A stretch of DNA of 30,766 nt from a virus. The stretch lies in the IMG/VR virus record IMGVR_UViG_3300045970_000086, positions 1 to 30,766 of that record; one strand, given 5' to 3'. The notes under the pieces were generated by a model that searched no databases, was not told the origin of the DNA, and saw only the letters and a list, made by a program, of their open reading frames with translations. Positions 1 through 7,172 of this stretch are shown here, piece by piece. Within the stretch, counting starts at the first letter, position 1. The number at the start of each line of letters is the position of its first letter. The translations under genes and the position numbers were made by a program.

Positions 1-2
1 CC

Positions 3-761
3 AGCCCCACCGACGATGTCGTCGGCGAGAAGTCGGCGCTCATCGCTGCCGCCGGGGGACCGCTCCGCGTCGTCGCCGTCATGGCCGGCGAGGTGAAGAC
101 CCTCGACGAGTTCGCCATCGACATCACTCCCGGCGCCGCCGCCCTCATCGTCAAGCTGTTCAGCGCGGCCGGGGAGGTCGAGCTGAAGCACGACGGCAAG
201 ACCCTCACCGTCACCGCCACCGACGCCCTCTTCGACAACCGGCGCATCGAGGTCCGCGCACTCAAGCCCGAGGCCCGCTCCGACGCGCTCCTCATCGCCC
301 AGCGCATCAACGTCGTCGCGACCCTCAGCAGCAAGGACATCACGGTCACGCACGAGGCATCCGTCGCACTCGCCGCCGCCGCGAAAGCCCTCGGAGCGCC
401 CCTGCTCATCACCCCCATCACCCACGGCAAGGAGTACGGGGCGGAACTGCACTACGGGTCGATCGCCGTCGGATACACCCGCGCCTACCAGGCCAGCAGC
501 ATCCTCAGCCCCGCATGGGGAGCGATCCTCGACCTCGAATCCGCGGCCGGCGCCGGGGACTGGCAGGACGACACCGTCACCCTGCAGCACCTCATCGACG
601 GCGCCCTCCCGCGCCGCGTCGTCTCCATCGTCCAGCCCAGCACCTCGACGTCCGAGGAACCCGATGCTGGCCCGATCGACCTGGACAACCTCGACGAGGA
701 CGACACCGTCGACGTCGTCACCACGGTCGACGCGTTCGCCGACGAGGAGGCCATCGCATGA
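3..761 (+). CDS. hypothetical protein with acidic C-terminal tail (5' partial)
   Basis: The frame is open from base 3 with no start codon before the ATG at 81, and that ATG has no Shine-Dalgarno sequence, so I read this as the 3' part of a gene that begins left of the window. About 252 residues are visible. The body alternates short beta-like and Ala-rich helical stretches. The last 40 residues are a very acidic tail (many Asp/Glu, for example DLDNLDEDDTVDVV). Acidic tails of this type occur in DNA-binding replication proteins, where they recruit partners, and the neighbours are recombination/replication genes. That is only a contextual hint: I do not recognise the family. Its stop overlaps the next start (ATGA), so the two are translationally coupled. 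Confidence 0.75.
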   Translation, partial: SPTDDVVGEKSALIAAAGGPLRVVAVMAGEVKTLDEFAIDITPGAAALIVKLFSAAGEVELKHDGKTLTVTATDALFDNRRIEVRALKPEARSDALLIAQRINVVATLSSKDITVTHEASVALAAAAKALGAPLLITPITHGKEYGAELHYGSIAVGYTRAYQASSILSPAWGAILDLESAAGAGDWQDDTVTLQHLIDGALPRRVVSIVQPSTSTSEEPDAGPIDLDNLDEDDTVDVVTTVDAFADEEAIA

Positions 762-1123
762 GCGACCCCGTACTCCTCGAGGACGAATACCTCGAGGCCG
801 CCCATCGCCTGCGCAGCAACGCCGCCCTACGCAAGCAGCTCGACGTCGAGGACACCCGGGCGAAGGAGATCCTCGCCAAGGCCCTCGCCGAGGGCGAGAC
901 CGGTATCAGCACCGACGGCGAGCCCCTCGTCCAGGTGAAGCCCGGCGCCCGCGTCTGGAACGAGCAGGCTGCACGCGCCAACCTCCCCGCCGACCTGGTC
1001 AAGGCGATCACCGTCACCGTGACGGAGGAGCGCCTCGACAAGACCAAGGCGAAGGACACCCTCGCCCCCGCCATCTACGAGCTGTGCACCAAGGCGAACA
1101 AGGCAAGCGTGGTGGCCCTGTGA
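758..1123 (+). CDS. small early protein, probable replication/recombination accessory
   Basis: A 121-residue protein starting at an ATG that overlaps the upstream stop by four bases. It is rich in charged residues: an N-terminal helical half (residues 1-50, Glu/Arg/Ala-rich) followed by a beta-like segment with a GARVWNEQAARANLP motif and a C-terminal YELCTKANK segment. This architecture (helical N-terminus, then a short segment mentioning a substrate-like turn and a final Cys-containing helix) resembles small proteins that commonly precede Cas4-type exonucleases in actinophages, but I cannot assign a biochemical role. No membrane segment or signal peptide is visible. It is chained by overlaps to both neighbours in the early operon. 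Confidence 0.75.
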   Translation: MSDPVLLEDEYLEAAHRLRSNAALRKQLDVEDTRAKEILAKALAEGETGISTDGEPLVQVKPGARVWNEQAARANLPADLVKAITVTVTEERLDKTKAKDTLAPAIYELCTKANKASVVAL

Positions 1124-1272
1124 CTACACCCACGTTCGCCTGGTCAGTGCAGTGCACGATCTGCGGCTGGGCCTACGGCAACAGCGTCAAGTCCGACGTC
1201 GAAGCCCAGGCGAAATGGCACCGGCCCCGCTGCGAGCTCACCACCCAGCGCGTCCTCGAAGAGCCGGCATGA
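1120..1272 (+). CDS. 50-residue zinc-finger-like protein
   Basis: A 50-residue gene starting at GTG (1120), overlapping the previous stop by four bases (GTGA) and ending in an ATGA overlap with the exonuclease gene. The protein contains CTICGWAYG followed after about 20 residues by a HRPRC element, giving a C-x2-C...H-x3-C set that could hold one zinc ion. Size and arrangement suggest a small nucleic-acid- or protein-binding zinc ribbon. The precise overlap on both sides, and the same composition as neighbours, support it as a real gene although it is short. No function is known to me; a nuclease or ssDNA-binding accessory role is inferred from position only. Confidence 0.65.
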   Translation: MTTPTFAWSVQCTICGWAYGNSVKSDVEAQAKWHRPRCELTTQRVLEEPA

Positions 1273-2189
1273 GCACCCCAGTCGTCGACCGGACTGTCAC
1301 CTGCCTCGCCTGCGCGGAGCCACTCACCATGGCCACCCTTGCCCGAGTCCACCCCACGTGCGAGCACGACCCCGACCTTGCCGCCAGCGAACTGTTCGGC
1401 ATCATCGCCCACCACATCACCAACCAGCCGAGATCACTGCAAACCAGAATTGGGCCTAGCGAGCTCGGCACGCCCTGCGACCGCAGGATCGGCTACAAGA
1501 TGGCCGGCCAACCAGAGGTCAACAACCGGCATGGCGTCGGCTGGAAGGCATTCATCGGGACCGCCGTCCACGAGCAGTTCGCGAACATGCTCGCCCACCT
1601 CGAGGTCGCCGCCTACGACGACCCCGGCCACACGCCCCGCTGGTTCGTCGAGGAACGCGTCAACGTCGGCCAGGTCAACGACACCGACATCGACGGCTCC
1701 TGCGACCTCTTCGACGCGTGGACCGGTGACGTGTGGGACTGGAAGTTCACCACTCGCAACAAGATCCGGGAGACGTACAAGCCGCACGGCCCCGGCGACC
1801 AGTACCGCACCCAGGCCCACTCCTACGGCCGCGGCTGGGCCAGGCGGGGCATGGACGTCCGCAACGTCGGCATCATCTTCATGACCCGCGACGGCGAGTT
1901 CACCGACCGGCACGTCTTCTCCGAGCCCTACGACGAGTCCATCGCCGTCGCCGCGCTCCAGCGGGCGTCAGCGATCCGCACCGCCCTCGACGCCCTCGGC
2001 CCCGACTTCACCATCCCCACCCTCCCCACGGCCGACGCCTACTGCACGTACTGCCCCTGGTTTTCCAAGGGCAGCGCGACCCTCGCCTCGGCATGCCCGG
2101 GGCACCCCACCACCCGGGCACTCAAGACGCCCGACACCGGCGGCCCCGCATTCGGGACCGTCACACCACGAGAGGACACAGCAGCATGA
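1269..2189 (+). CDS. Cas4-like PD-(D/E)XK exonuclease (RecB-family, Fe-S)
   Basis: A 306-residue protein with the RecB/Cas4 nuclease layout. Visible elements: GTAVHEQ (residues 97-103, motif with His101), DIDGS with Asp142, and DWKF with Asp157 and Lys159 as the catalytic D...(D/E)xK. Four cysteines expected for the Fe-S cluster are present: Cys70 in TPCDRR, then Cys259, Cys262 and Cys276. The N-terminus adds an extra CLAC...HPTC element (Cys12, Cys15, Cys31), perhaps a second metal site. Family members degrade DNA ends to produce single strands for recombination. The next gene is a probable ssDNA-binding protein, so a recombination or replication-repair role fits. There is no CRISPR array or other cas gene here. 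ATGA overlaps on both sides fix the start at 1269. Confidence 0.85.
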   Translation: MSTPVVDRTVTCLACAEPLTMATLARVHPTCEHDPDLAASELFGIIAHHITNQPRSLQTRIGPSELGTPCDRRIGYKMAGQPEVNNRHGVGWKAFIGTAVHEQFANMLAHLEVAAYDDPGHTPRWFVEERVNVGQVNDTDIDGSCDLFDAWTGDVWDWKFTTRNKIRETYKPHGPGDQYRTQAHSYGRGWARRGMDVRNVGIIFMTRDGEFTDRHVFSEPYDESIAVAALQRASAIRTALDALGPDFTIPTLPTADAYCTYCPWFSKGSATLASACPGHPTTRALKTPDTGGPAFGTVTPREDTAA

Positions 2190-2833
2190 GCACTGACCCG
2201 TTCGCCGGAGGCGAATCCAACCCGTCCCTGTCGTTCAAGGACGTCCCCTTCGGCACGAGCTACAGCGGCACCGTCGTCGAGCTCCCGACCCTCATCCAGG
2301 GGCGGAACTTCGAGACCGGAGAGCCCGACGTCTGGCCTGATGGAAACCCGAAGATGGTCGTCTGCGTGACCCTGCAGATCGGCGCGGACAAGTGGTCCCT
2401 GTGGGCCGCGAAGCCTTCGAGCATGTTCTCCGCGATCAAGGCGGCGCAGGACGCGGCCGGGGTGCAGATCGCCGTCGGCGGCACGCTGCAGGTCACCTAC
2501 ACCCACGATGTGCCGAACAAGACCAACCCGAAGCTCAATCCGGCGAAGCAGTACACCGCCGCGTACACGCCGCCGAATGCGTTCGAGGAGCCCGCGCAGC
2601 CGGCCCAGCCTGCCATGCCTGCGCAGCCGACCATGCCCGTGGCGCCCGTGGCGCCCGCGGATCACGCGATGGCCGCACCCGCAGCGGCGGCACCGGTGTC
2701 CGCCGCGAACCCCGCGGAGACGGCGAAGCAGCTCCTCGCCGCCGGGCTGCCCGTCGATCAGGTAGCCACCGCCACGGGCCTCCCAGCAACCACGGTCGCC
2801 GCCCTGGCGAACCTCGTGGCCGCCGGCGCCTAG
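2186..2833 (+). CDS. probable phage single-stranded DNA-binding protein
   Basis: A 215-residue protein. Residues 1-130 look like an OB-type beta-rich domain (SFKDVPFGTSYSGTVVELP, then a long strand-turn section with KMVVCVTLQ and LQVTYTHDVP). A Pro/Ala/Gln-rich low-complexity linker follows (about 135-175), and the end is a compact helical segment (ETAKQLLAAGLPVDQVATATG) resembling a small helix-turn-helix or UBA-like fold. Actinophage ssDNA-binding proteins placed next to Cas4-type nucleases have this organisation, which is the main reason for the call. It would coat single strands made by the upstream nuclease and the downstream helicase. The start at 2186 is set by the ATGA overlap with the exonuclease. 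Confidence 0.65.
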   Translation: MSTDPFAGGESNPSLSFKDVPFGTSYSGTVVELPTLIQGRNFETGEPDVWPDGNPKMVVCVTLQIGADKWSLWAAKPSSMFSAIKAAQDAAGVQIAVGGTLQVTYTHDVPNKTNPKLNPAKQYTAAYTPPNAFEEPAQPAQPAMPAQPTMPVAPVAPADHAMAAPAAAAPVSAANPAETAKQLLAAGLPVDQVATATGLPATTVAALANLVAAGA

Positions 2834-2893
2834 CCCGGTCGCCCCCGCCGCGACCAAGGGTCGCCATCCTCGTCATGGGGGAGCGGTGGGCAC

Positions 2894-3352
2894 GTGAACA
2901 CCAACTCGCAGACACCAGATCCCGAAGAGCTCATCGACGCACTCTGCGATGAGCTGTCCGTTCACATCGCCGACCAGGTGCGCGACGACTACTCCACCTG
3001 GTCGGAGACTCGCGCGATGTCGTACGTGAACACGGTCACGGACATCCTTCTCACGCCGCGCCCCCCGAGTCCGAGGTTGCTGACGGCCCTCGTCGACGAC
3101 CTCGTTCGGATGAACACCGTCGGCGCGATCGAGTTGGACCAGTGGCCCAGCGCCCACCAGTTCGTGTACGGATGGGGGGGGCGCCCGGCCACGCGAGGCC
3201 TGTGCGAATGCGCCTACGCGAAATGTCCGACGAAGGGAGCCAATGGTCACTGCCGCAACGACGAGCAGCTGCTCCCTGAGGGCATCTTCACCAGTCCACG
3301 CCTGTGCATGTCCTGTGGATACTGCCTCGACGAGCAGATGGACGAGCGATGA
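2894..3352 (+). CDS. hypothetical protein with C-terminal cysteine cluster
   Basis: A 152-residue protein beginning with GTG at 2894, behind a purine-rich stretch (GGGGGAGCGGTGGG) that supplies a ribosome binding site. The N-terminal two thirds is helical and acidic. The last third holds seven or more cysteines (CECAYAKC, C, CMSCGYC), which looks like a metal-binding domain. The 60 bases before it hold nothing I recognise. A run of eight G (3174-3181) lies within the coding sequence, encoding Gly-Gly in WGGRP; it could cause slippage or sequencing error. The stop overlaps the next ATG. Family unknown; the position among replication genes suggests a DNA- or RNA-related role but this is inference. 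Confidence 0.65.
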   Translation: MNTNSQTPDPEELIDALCDELSVHIADQVRDDYSTWSETRAMSYVNTVTDILLTPRPPSPRLLTALVDDLVRMNTVGAIELDQWPSAHQFVYGWGGRPATRGLCECAYAKCPTKGANGHCRNDEQLLPEGIFTSPRLCMSCGYCLDEQMDER

Positions 3353-3543
3353 GCGACGCCGTCGTGAAGATCAACGTGACCACCCCCATCACGCTCGAGG
3401 AACTGGCGGCAATCCTCGCGTTCGCCATCGAAGTTGACCCCGGCGTGCAGATGGAAGCGAACTACGGCAGCGTCACCGTGTCGCTGTGGGCGCGTGACTT
3501 CGTCGCAGCACTCGAGCGCATGGCGGGCGTGGTCGACGCATGA
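3349..3543 (+). CDS. small hypothetical protein (64 aa)
   Basis: A 64-residue protein bounded by ATGA overlaps with both neighbours, the main support for its reality. The sequence is compact and globular-looking: a beta strand (VVKINVTTPI), a helix (LEELAAILAFAIEV), a second strand pair (VQMEANYGSVTVSLWA) and a final helix (FVAALERMAGVV). This beta-alpha-beta-alpha pattern with no cysteines or membrane segment suggests a small stable domain, but I do not recognise the family and give no function. Confidence 0.65.
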   Translation: MSDAVVKINVTTPITLEELAAILAFAIEVDPGVQMEANYGSVTVSLWARDFVAALERMAGVVDA

Positions 3544-3899
3544 GCGACCGACGACCGTGGAGGCCGAGCAACGGCACGGACGGAGAGATGTTCACGGCCA
3601 ACCGCTGCGAGCGATGCATCAACGACCGCTTCGACGACGAAGCCGGAACGGGCGACTCCTGCCCGATCTGGATGACGCTGATGATCGGTGACCACGACCC
3701 GCACGTCTACTGGGATGAGAAGAACAAGCACGGCGAGTGCGACATGTTCCACCCGCTCACGGACGTGCTCGCCAAGGAGATCGCAGTAATCGAGGACATG
3801 CAGGCGTACCTGACCGTCCTGAACAGCAATGGACCCCTGGCGCTGCTGCGCCGAGATCAGGTCATCGACCAGATCTCGAGGAGGTGGACGGATGAGTGA
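3540..3899 (+). CDS. hypothetical Cys/His-containing protein (119 aa)
   Basis: A 119-residue protein starting by ATGA overlap at 3540. The N-terminal half has NRCERCINDRF, then DSCPIW and later GECDMFHP, giving a C-x2-C...C...C arrangement with nearby His residues that could bind zinc. A loop HDPHVYWDEKNKHGE lies between. The C-terminal third is a long helix (VLAKEIAVIEDMQAYLTVL). It overlaps the helicase gene start by eight bases, and the primase-helicase ribosome binding site (AGGAGG) lies inside its last codons, so the two should be expressed together. Proteins of this pattern are frequent in actinophages next to primase genes, but their role is unknown to me. Confidence 0.65.
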   Translation: MSDRRPWRPSNGTDGEMFTANRCERCINDRFDDEAGTGDSCPIWMTLMIGDHDPHVYWDEKNKHGECDMFHPLTDVLAKEIAVIEDMQAYLTVLNSNGPLALLRRDQVIDQISRRWTDE

Positions 3900-6330
3900 T
3901 CACACGCAGCTCCTCGACGCCGCGATCCGCTGGCACACTGCTGGCGTCGTCGCCGTCCCCGTCCGCAGCGACGGATCCAAAGCCCCCGGCCTGCGCGAAT
4001 GGAAGACCTACCAAGCCACACCGCCCAGCATCGACCAGCTCCTCGCCTGGTTCGGCGGCTGCGCCACCGACGGAGTAGGAGTCCTCACCGGCACCGTCAG
4101 CGGAAACCTCGAGATGCTCGAGTTCGAGGGCCGCGCCGTCGACGCCGGGCTCCTCGCCCAGCTCGACACATACGCCGACGACAACGGCATGGCGCCGCTC
4201 ATCGAGCAGCTCCTCGCCGGGTACTGCGAACGCACCCCCTCAGGCGGCATCCACCTCCTCTACCGCGTCACCGGCGGCACCGTTGAACGGAACACCAAAC
4301 TCGCACGCACCGCCGACCGCATCGTCCTCGCCGAGACACGCGGGGAGGGAGGCTTCGTCGTCACCGCCCCCTCCTTCGGCCGCTCCCACCCCACCGGGCA
4401 GCCCTGGGCCATGATCTCCGGCAGCATCGAGCAGATCCCCGCCATCACCGCCGACCAGCGCGACCAGCTGTGGGCCCTGGTGTCACTCCTCGACGAATCA
4501 CCCGTCACCACGCCCATGGTCGAGCCGATGCCCGGGGTGTTCGGATCCACCCCCGGCACCCGACCCGGCGACGACTACGCGAACAAGACCAGCTGGGACG
4601 ACATCCTGACCCCCCTCGGCTGGACCCGGAAGTTCCGCATGGGCAACGGGTACGCCTGGCAGCGCCCCGACAAGACCGGCCCCGGAATCTCCGCCACCAC
4701 CGGGCAGGCCGCCGACGGCGTCGACCGCCTCTACGTGTTCTCCTCGAGCACCGAGTTCGAGCCCGAGCGCCCATACAACAAGTTCAGCGCCTACGCCCTC
4801 CTCGAGCATCACGGGGACTACGCGGCCGCCGCCACCCAGCTCGCGAAAGACGGCTACGGCACCCAGCCCACCCAGCCGATCACCGCACCGATCGCGCCAC
4901 GGCAAGGACCAGCAACGACGACGGCCCCAACGCAGCCCCGGCATCTCACCGTCGTCGACGGCACCAGCGCCCTCGCCCCCGACATCGACCCACTCCCCGT
5001 CACTCACACCCTTGCCCAGTCCGAGGACGGCCACTCCCAGGCCCTCATCGCCGAGCACGGCGCCGTCATCCGCTACTGCCCCGAACGCGGACGCTGGCTG
5101 TGCTGGAACGGGCGCGTCTGGCGATGGCAGGCACCCGGAGGCGGGCACGTCAAGGAGCTCGCCAAGGACATCGCCCGCGCCTACCCCAACAACAGCGACT
5201 GGAAGACCCACCGCAAGAGGTCCCTCTCCCACGGCGGCCTCAGCGCCTGCCTGGCCATCACCGAGACCGACCCTCGCATCGCCGTCAGCATCGACGACCT
5301 CGACGCCCACCCCTGGGAGCTCAACACCCCCGGCGGCATCATCGACCTGCGCACCGGCGAGCTCATGCCATCCGACCCCACCCGGCTGCACACCAAGTCC
5401 ACACTCGTCGCCCCCGACATGACCGCCGACCAGGGCGCATGGCTCGCGTTCCTCGACGACACCTTCAACGCCGATCGCGAGATGACGTCCTGGCTGCGCC
5501 GCCTGTTCGGCTACGCCTGCGTCGGCGAAGTGCGGGAGGCGATCCTGCCGCTGTTCTTCGGCCTCGGCGCTAACGGCAAGACCACCATCCTCGAGACCGT
5601 CTCGGGCGTCCTGGGCGACTACGCCAGCCAGGCTCCGCAGGGATTCCTCGTCCAGGGCCCACCCCAGCACCCTGCCGAGATAGCCGAGCTCGCCGGCGCA
5701 CGCCTGGTCATCGCATCCGAGACCAACGAGGACCAGAAGTTCGACGAGGCCAAGGTCAAGCAGCTCACCGGCGGCGACCGGCTGCGTGCCCGCTTCATGC
5801 GGCAGGACTGGTTCGGGTTCGCCCCCAGCCACACCCTCATCCTCATGACGAACCACCGCCCGGAAGTCCGATCCGGCGGCCACGGGTTCTGGAGACGCGT
5901 CCGCGAGGTCCCGTTCAACCACGAGGTCCCTTCCGAGAAGAAGATCGAGAAGTACCAGGACGTCCTCATCCGCGAGCACGGGCCGGCCATCATGGCGTGG
6001 CTGGCACGCGGCGCCGCCGAGTACGCGGCAAGCGGCCTGCGCGACCCCGAGGGCGTCCGCGTCGCCACCAGCGAATACCAGGCGTCGACTGACACCGTCG
6101 CCCGGTTCGTCGAGGACATGTGCATCGTCGGAGGCGGCGACCACGTCCGCTGCAACTCCTCCAAGGTGCGCGCCGTGTACGAGCAGTGGTGCACGCAGGA
6201 GGGCGAGACGGCCATCTCGGCGAAGGCCCTGACGATGCAGCTCGCAGCCAAGTACGGCATCGGAAAGGCGCGCGACAAGCGCCAGAGATTCCTGACCAAC
6301 GTGACACTCGTGGGAGGCGACGATGAATGA
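3892..6330 (+). CDS. primase-polymerase / SF3 helicase (P4-type replication protein)
   Basis: An 812-residue replication protein. The N-terminal prim-pol (AEP) domain spans about residues 1-215: the acidic motif reads LEMLEFEG with Glu77 and Glu79 where Asp-x-Asp is more usual, and TPSGGIH (115-121) is the family's sGGxH motif. A Pro/Thr-rich linker lies near 330-370. The D5-type N-terminal region follows, then an SF3 ATPase: Walker A GLGANGKT (557-564), Walker B VIASE (606-610), sensor LMTN ending Asn654, and an arginine-finger FWRR (666-669). It would prime and unwind DNA at the phage origin. The start at 3892 is preceded by AGGAGGTGG; an upstream in-frame extension is possible but lacks this. 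The stop codon region leads directly into the repeat-rich stretch. Confidence 0.93.
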   Translation: MSDHTQLLDAAIRWHTAGVVAVPVRSDGSKAPGLREWKTYQATPPSIDQLLAWFGGCATDGVGVLTGTVSGNLEMLEFEGRAVDAGLLAQLDTYADDNGMAPLIEQLLAGYCERTPSGGIHLLYRVTGGTVERNTKLARTADRIVLAETRGEGGFVVTAPSFGRSHPTGQPWAMISGSIEQIPAITADQRDQLWALVSLLDESPVTTPMVEPMPGVFGSTPGTRPGDDYANKTSWDDILTPLGWTRKFRMGNGYAWQRPDKTGPGISATTGQAADGVDRLYVFSSSTEFEPERPYNKFSAYALLEHHGDYAAAATQLAKDGYGTQPTQPITAPIAPRQGPATTTAPTQPRHLTVVDGTSALAPDIDPLPVTHTLAQSEDGHSQALIAEHGAVIRYCPERGRWLCWNGRVWRWQAPGGGHVKELAKDIARAYPNNSDWKTHRKRSLSHGGLSACLAITETDPRIAVSIDDLDAHPWELNTPGGIIDLRTGELMPSDPTRLHTKSTLVAPDMTADQGAWLAFLDDTFNADREMTSWLRRLFGYACVGEVREAILPLFFGLGANGKTTILETVSGVLGDYASQAPQGFLVQGPPQHPAEIAELAGARLVIASETNEDQKFDEAKVKQLTGGDRLRARFMRQDWFGFAPSHTLILMTNHRPEVRSGGHGFWRRVREVPFNHEVPSEKKIEKYQDVLIREHGPAIMAWLARGAAEYAASGLRDPEGVRVATSEYQASTDTVARFVEDMCIVGGGDHVRCNSSKVRAVYEQWCTQEGETAISAKALTMQLAAKYGIGKARDKRQRFLTNVTLVGGDDE

Positions 6331-6562
6331 CCAGGGCCGATCGGTGACACGAACGCGTCACTTGCGTCACCAACGTGCGATGACACGTTTCGAGAAGATC
6401 CGTGAGGCAAATGACACGTGTGACACGTTTTCTGACATCTCAAGAAATGCCCGGGTGACAGGTGACACGTTTGCTGTGGTTACCCCTCATGCGCGCGATC
6501 AAGGGTTAATGCTGAGAACGGGTCACATGCGTCATCCGTCACCACTCGGAGAAAACCGATGA
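6323..6562 (+). CDS. doubtful small ORF lying over the iteron region
   Basis: A 79-codon open frame that starts in ATGA-style overlap with the helicase stop and ends in ATGA overlap with the next gene, so its boundaries look like those of a real gene. Against this, only about half of its third codon positions are G or C, whereas neighbours are strongly GC3-biased, and much of the protein (NDTCDTF, GDTF, TRHLRHQ) merely restates the DNA repeats TGACACGTTT and GCGTCAC. I think the stretch is mainly a cis-acting DNA region, with translation through it possible but perhaps only for coupling. Low confidence as a protein gene. Confidence 0.2.
   Translation: MNDQGRSVTRTRHLRHQRAMTRFEKIREANDTCDTFSDISRNARVTGDTFAVVTPHARDQGLMLRTGHMRHPSPLGENR
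6331..6558 (+). other. candidate replication origin (repeat-rich, lower GC)
   Basis: This stretch immediately follows the primase-helicase gene, has visibly lower GC than everything around it, and carries directly repeated TGACACGT motifs plus opposite-oriented GTCAC motifs (GCGTCAC at 6355 and 6364; GGTCAC at 6521; CGTCACC near 6537). AT-richer segments lie near 6385-6450 and 6505-6520. Iteron clusters beside an initiator/helicase gene are typical of origins in P4-type replication modules. The role as origin is inference; the repeats and composition are seen directly. Confidence 0.5.
6345..6472 (+). repeat. direct repeats TGACACGTTT (iteron-like)
   Basis: TGACACGTTT occurs exactly at 6381-6390, 6421-6430 and 6463-6472. 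Variants are TGACACGAA at 6345-6353 and TGACACGTGT at 6412-6421, the latter sharing its last T with the next copy. TGACAGG stands directly before the 6463 copy. Spacing between copies is 36, 31, 9 and 42 bases, so the array is irregular. All are on the + strand in the same orientation. Confidence 0.75.
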
Positions 6563-6753
6563 CCGACATCCCCATCGCCCGAATCCAGACCATCAGCTAC
6601 GGCGAGACCAGCCGCTTCGTCACCGTCGAATGCCCCCACTGCGACGAGCAGCACACCCACGGCTGGCCCTACGGCGACGCCAACGTCGGCCACCGACTCG
6701 CCCACTGCACCCCCGGCAATCCCGGCTACGAGATCTCCATCCACCGCCGATGA
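6559..6753 (+). CDS. small zinc-finger-like protein (64 aa)
   Basis: A 64-residue protein beginning at ATG 6559, preceded by CGGAGAAAA as a ribosome binding site. The middle reads VECPHCDEQHTHGWP and then HRLAHCTPG, a C-x2-C...H...H-x3-C arrangement suited to one zinc ion. The GC3-rich codon use returns here, in contrast with the repeat region just before. ATGA overlap couples it to the next gene. Small zinc-ribbon proteins of this type are numerous in this phage; the target (DNA, RNA or protein) is not deducible. Confidence 0.65.
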   Translation: MTDIPIARIQTISYGETSRFVTVECPHCDEQHTHGWPYGDANVGHRLAHCTPGNPGYEISIHRR

Positions 6754-7172
6754 CCACCACCACGACCATGCCCGAATGGCTGAAAACGATGCTCATCGAC
6801 CAGGGCCGACTCTCCGAAACCGGACTCACCCGGCGAGCCCGAATCCGAACCCACAAGCCCTGCCACCTGCCCACCCTCGCCGGATACGACGCCGACACGT
6901 GCGCACTCGACACCTGGTGCGACCTCGCCGAACTCACCCTCGCCGGCGAAGTCCACGCCCTCCTCGCCGGCCGCACCACGTACGAGCTCACCACCGAACG
7001 CCTCTACCGCCGCGACCGCTGGACCATCACCGGGCGCCCCGCTGGACGCATGACGCCCGTCTTCGCCGAGCATCGCTGCCACGCACCGATCCCTGCCACC
7101 TGGGCCGTCCCACCCCTGCCCGCCCAACCCGCACCACCCGCGACACCCAGCAGCCAGGAGGCCCCATTTTGA
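6750..7172 (+). CDS. hypothetical protein with His/Cys motifs (140 aa)
   Basis: A 140-residue protein, start fixed by the ATGA overlap at 6750 (an alternative ATG lies seven codons further in, before PEWLKTML). Arg-rich helical beginning, then THKPCHLPTLAGYDADTC, a helical core with LAGRTTYELTTERLYRRDR, then AEHRCHAP and a Pro/Ala-rich end. The two Cys/His clusters could form a shared metal site. I have seen the LLAGR-T-YEL pattern in small accessory proteins of actinophages and actinobacterial mobile elements, but no function is established to my knowledge. Its last codons contain the AGGAGG that serves the following TTG-start gene. Confidence 0.65.
   Translation: MTTTTTMPEWLKTMLIDQGRLSETGLTRRARIRTHKPCHLPTLAGYDADTCALDTWCDLAELTLAGEVHALLAGRTTYELTTERLYRRDRWTITGRPAGRMTPVFAEHRCHAPIPATWAVPPLPAQPAPPATPSSQEAPF

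Noticed and set aside
1269-2189. Possible CRISPR-Cas locus, suggested by the Cas4-like protein
   Set aside because: No CRISPR repeat array and no other cas gene in the window; phage Cas4-like nucleases commonly occur alone with ssDNA-binding proteins.
4498-6144. Minus-strand open frame of 548 codons opposite the helicase gene
   Set aside because: Codon-bias shadow of the primase-helicase; Gly/Val/Asp-rich with no motif.
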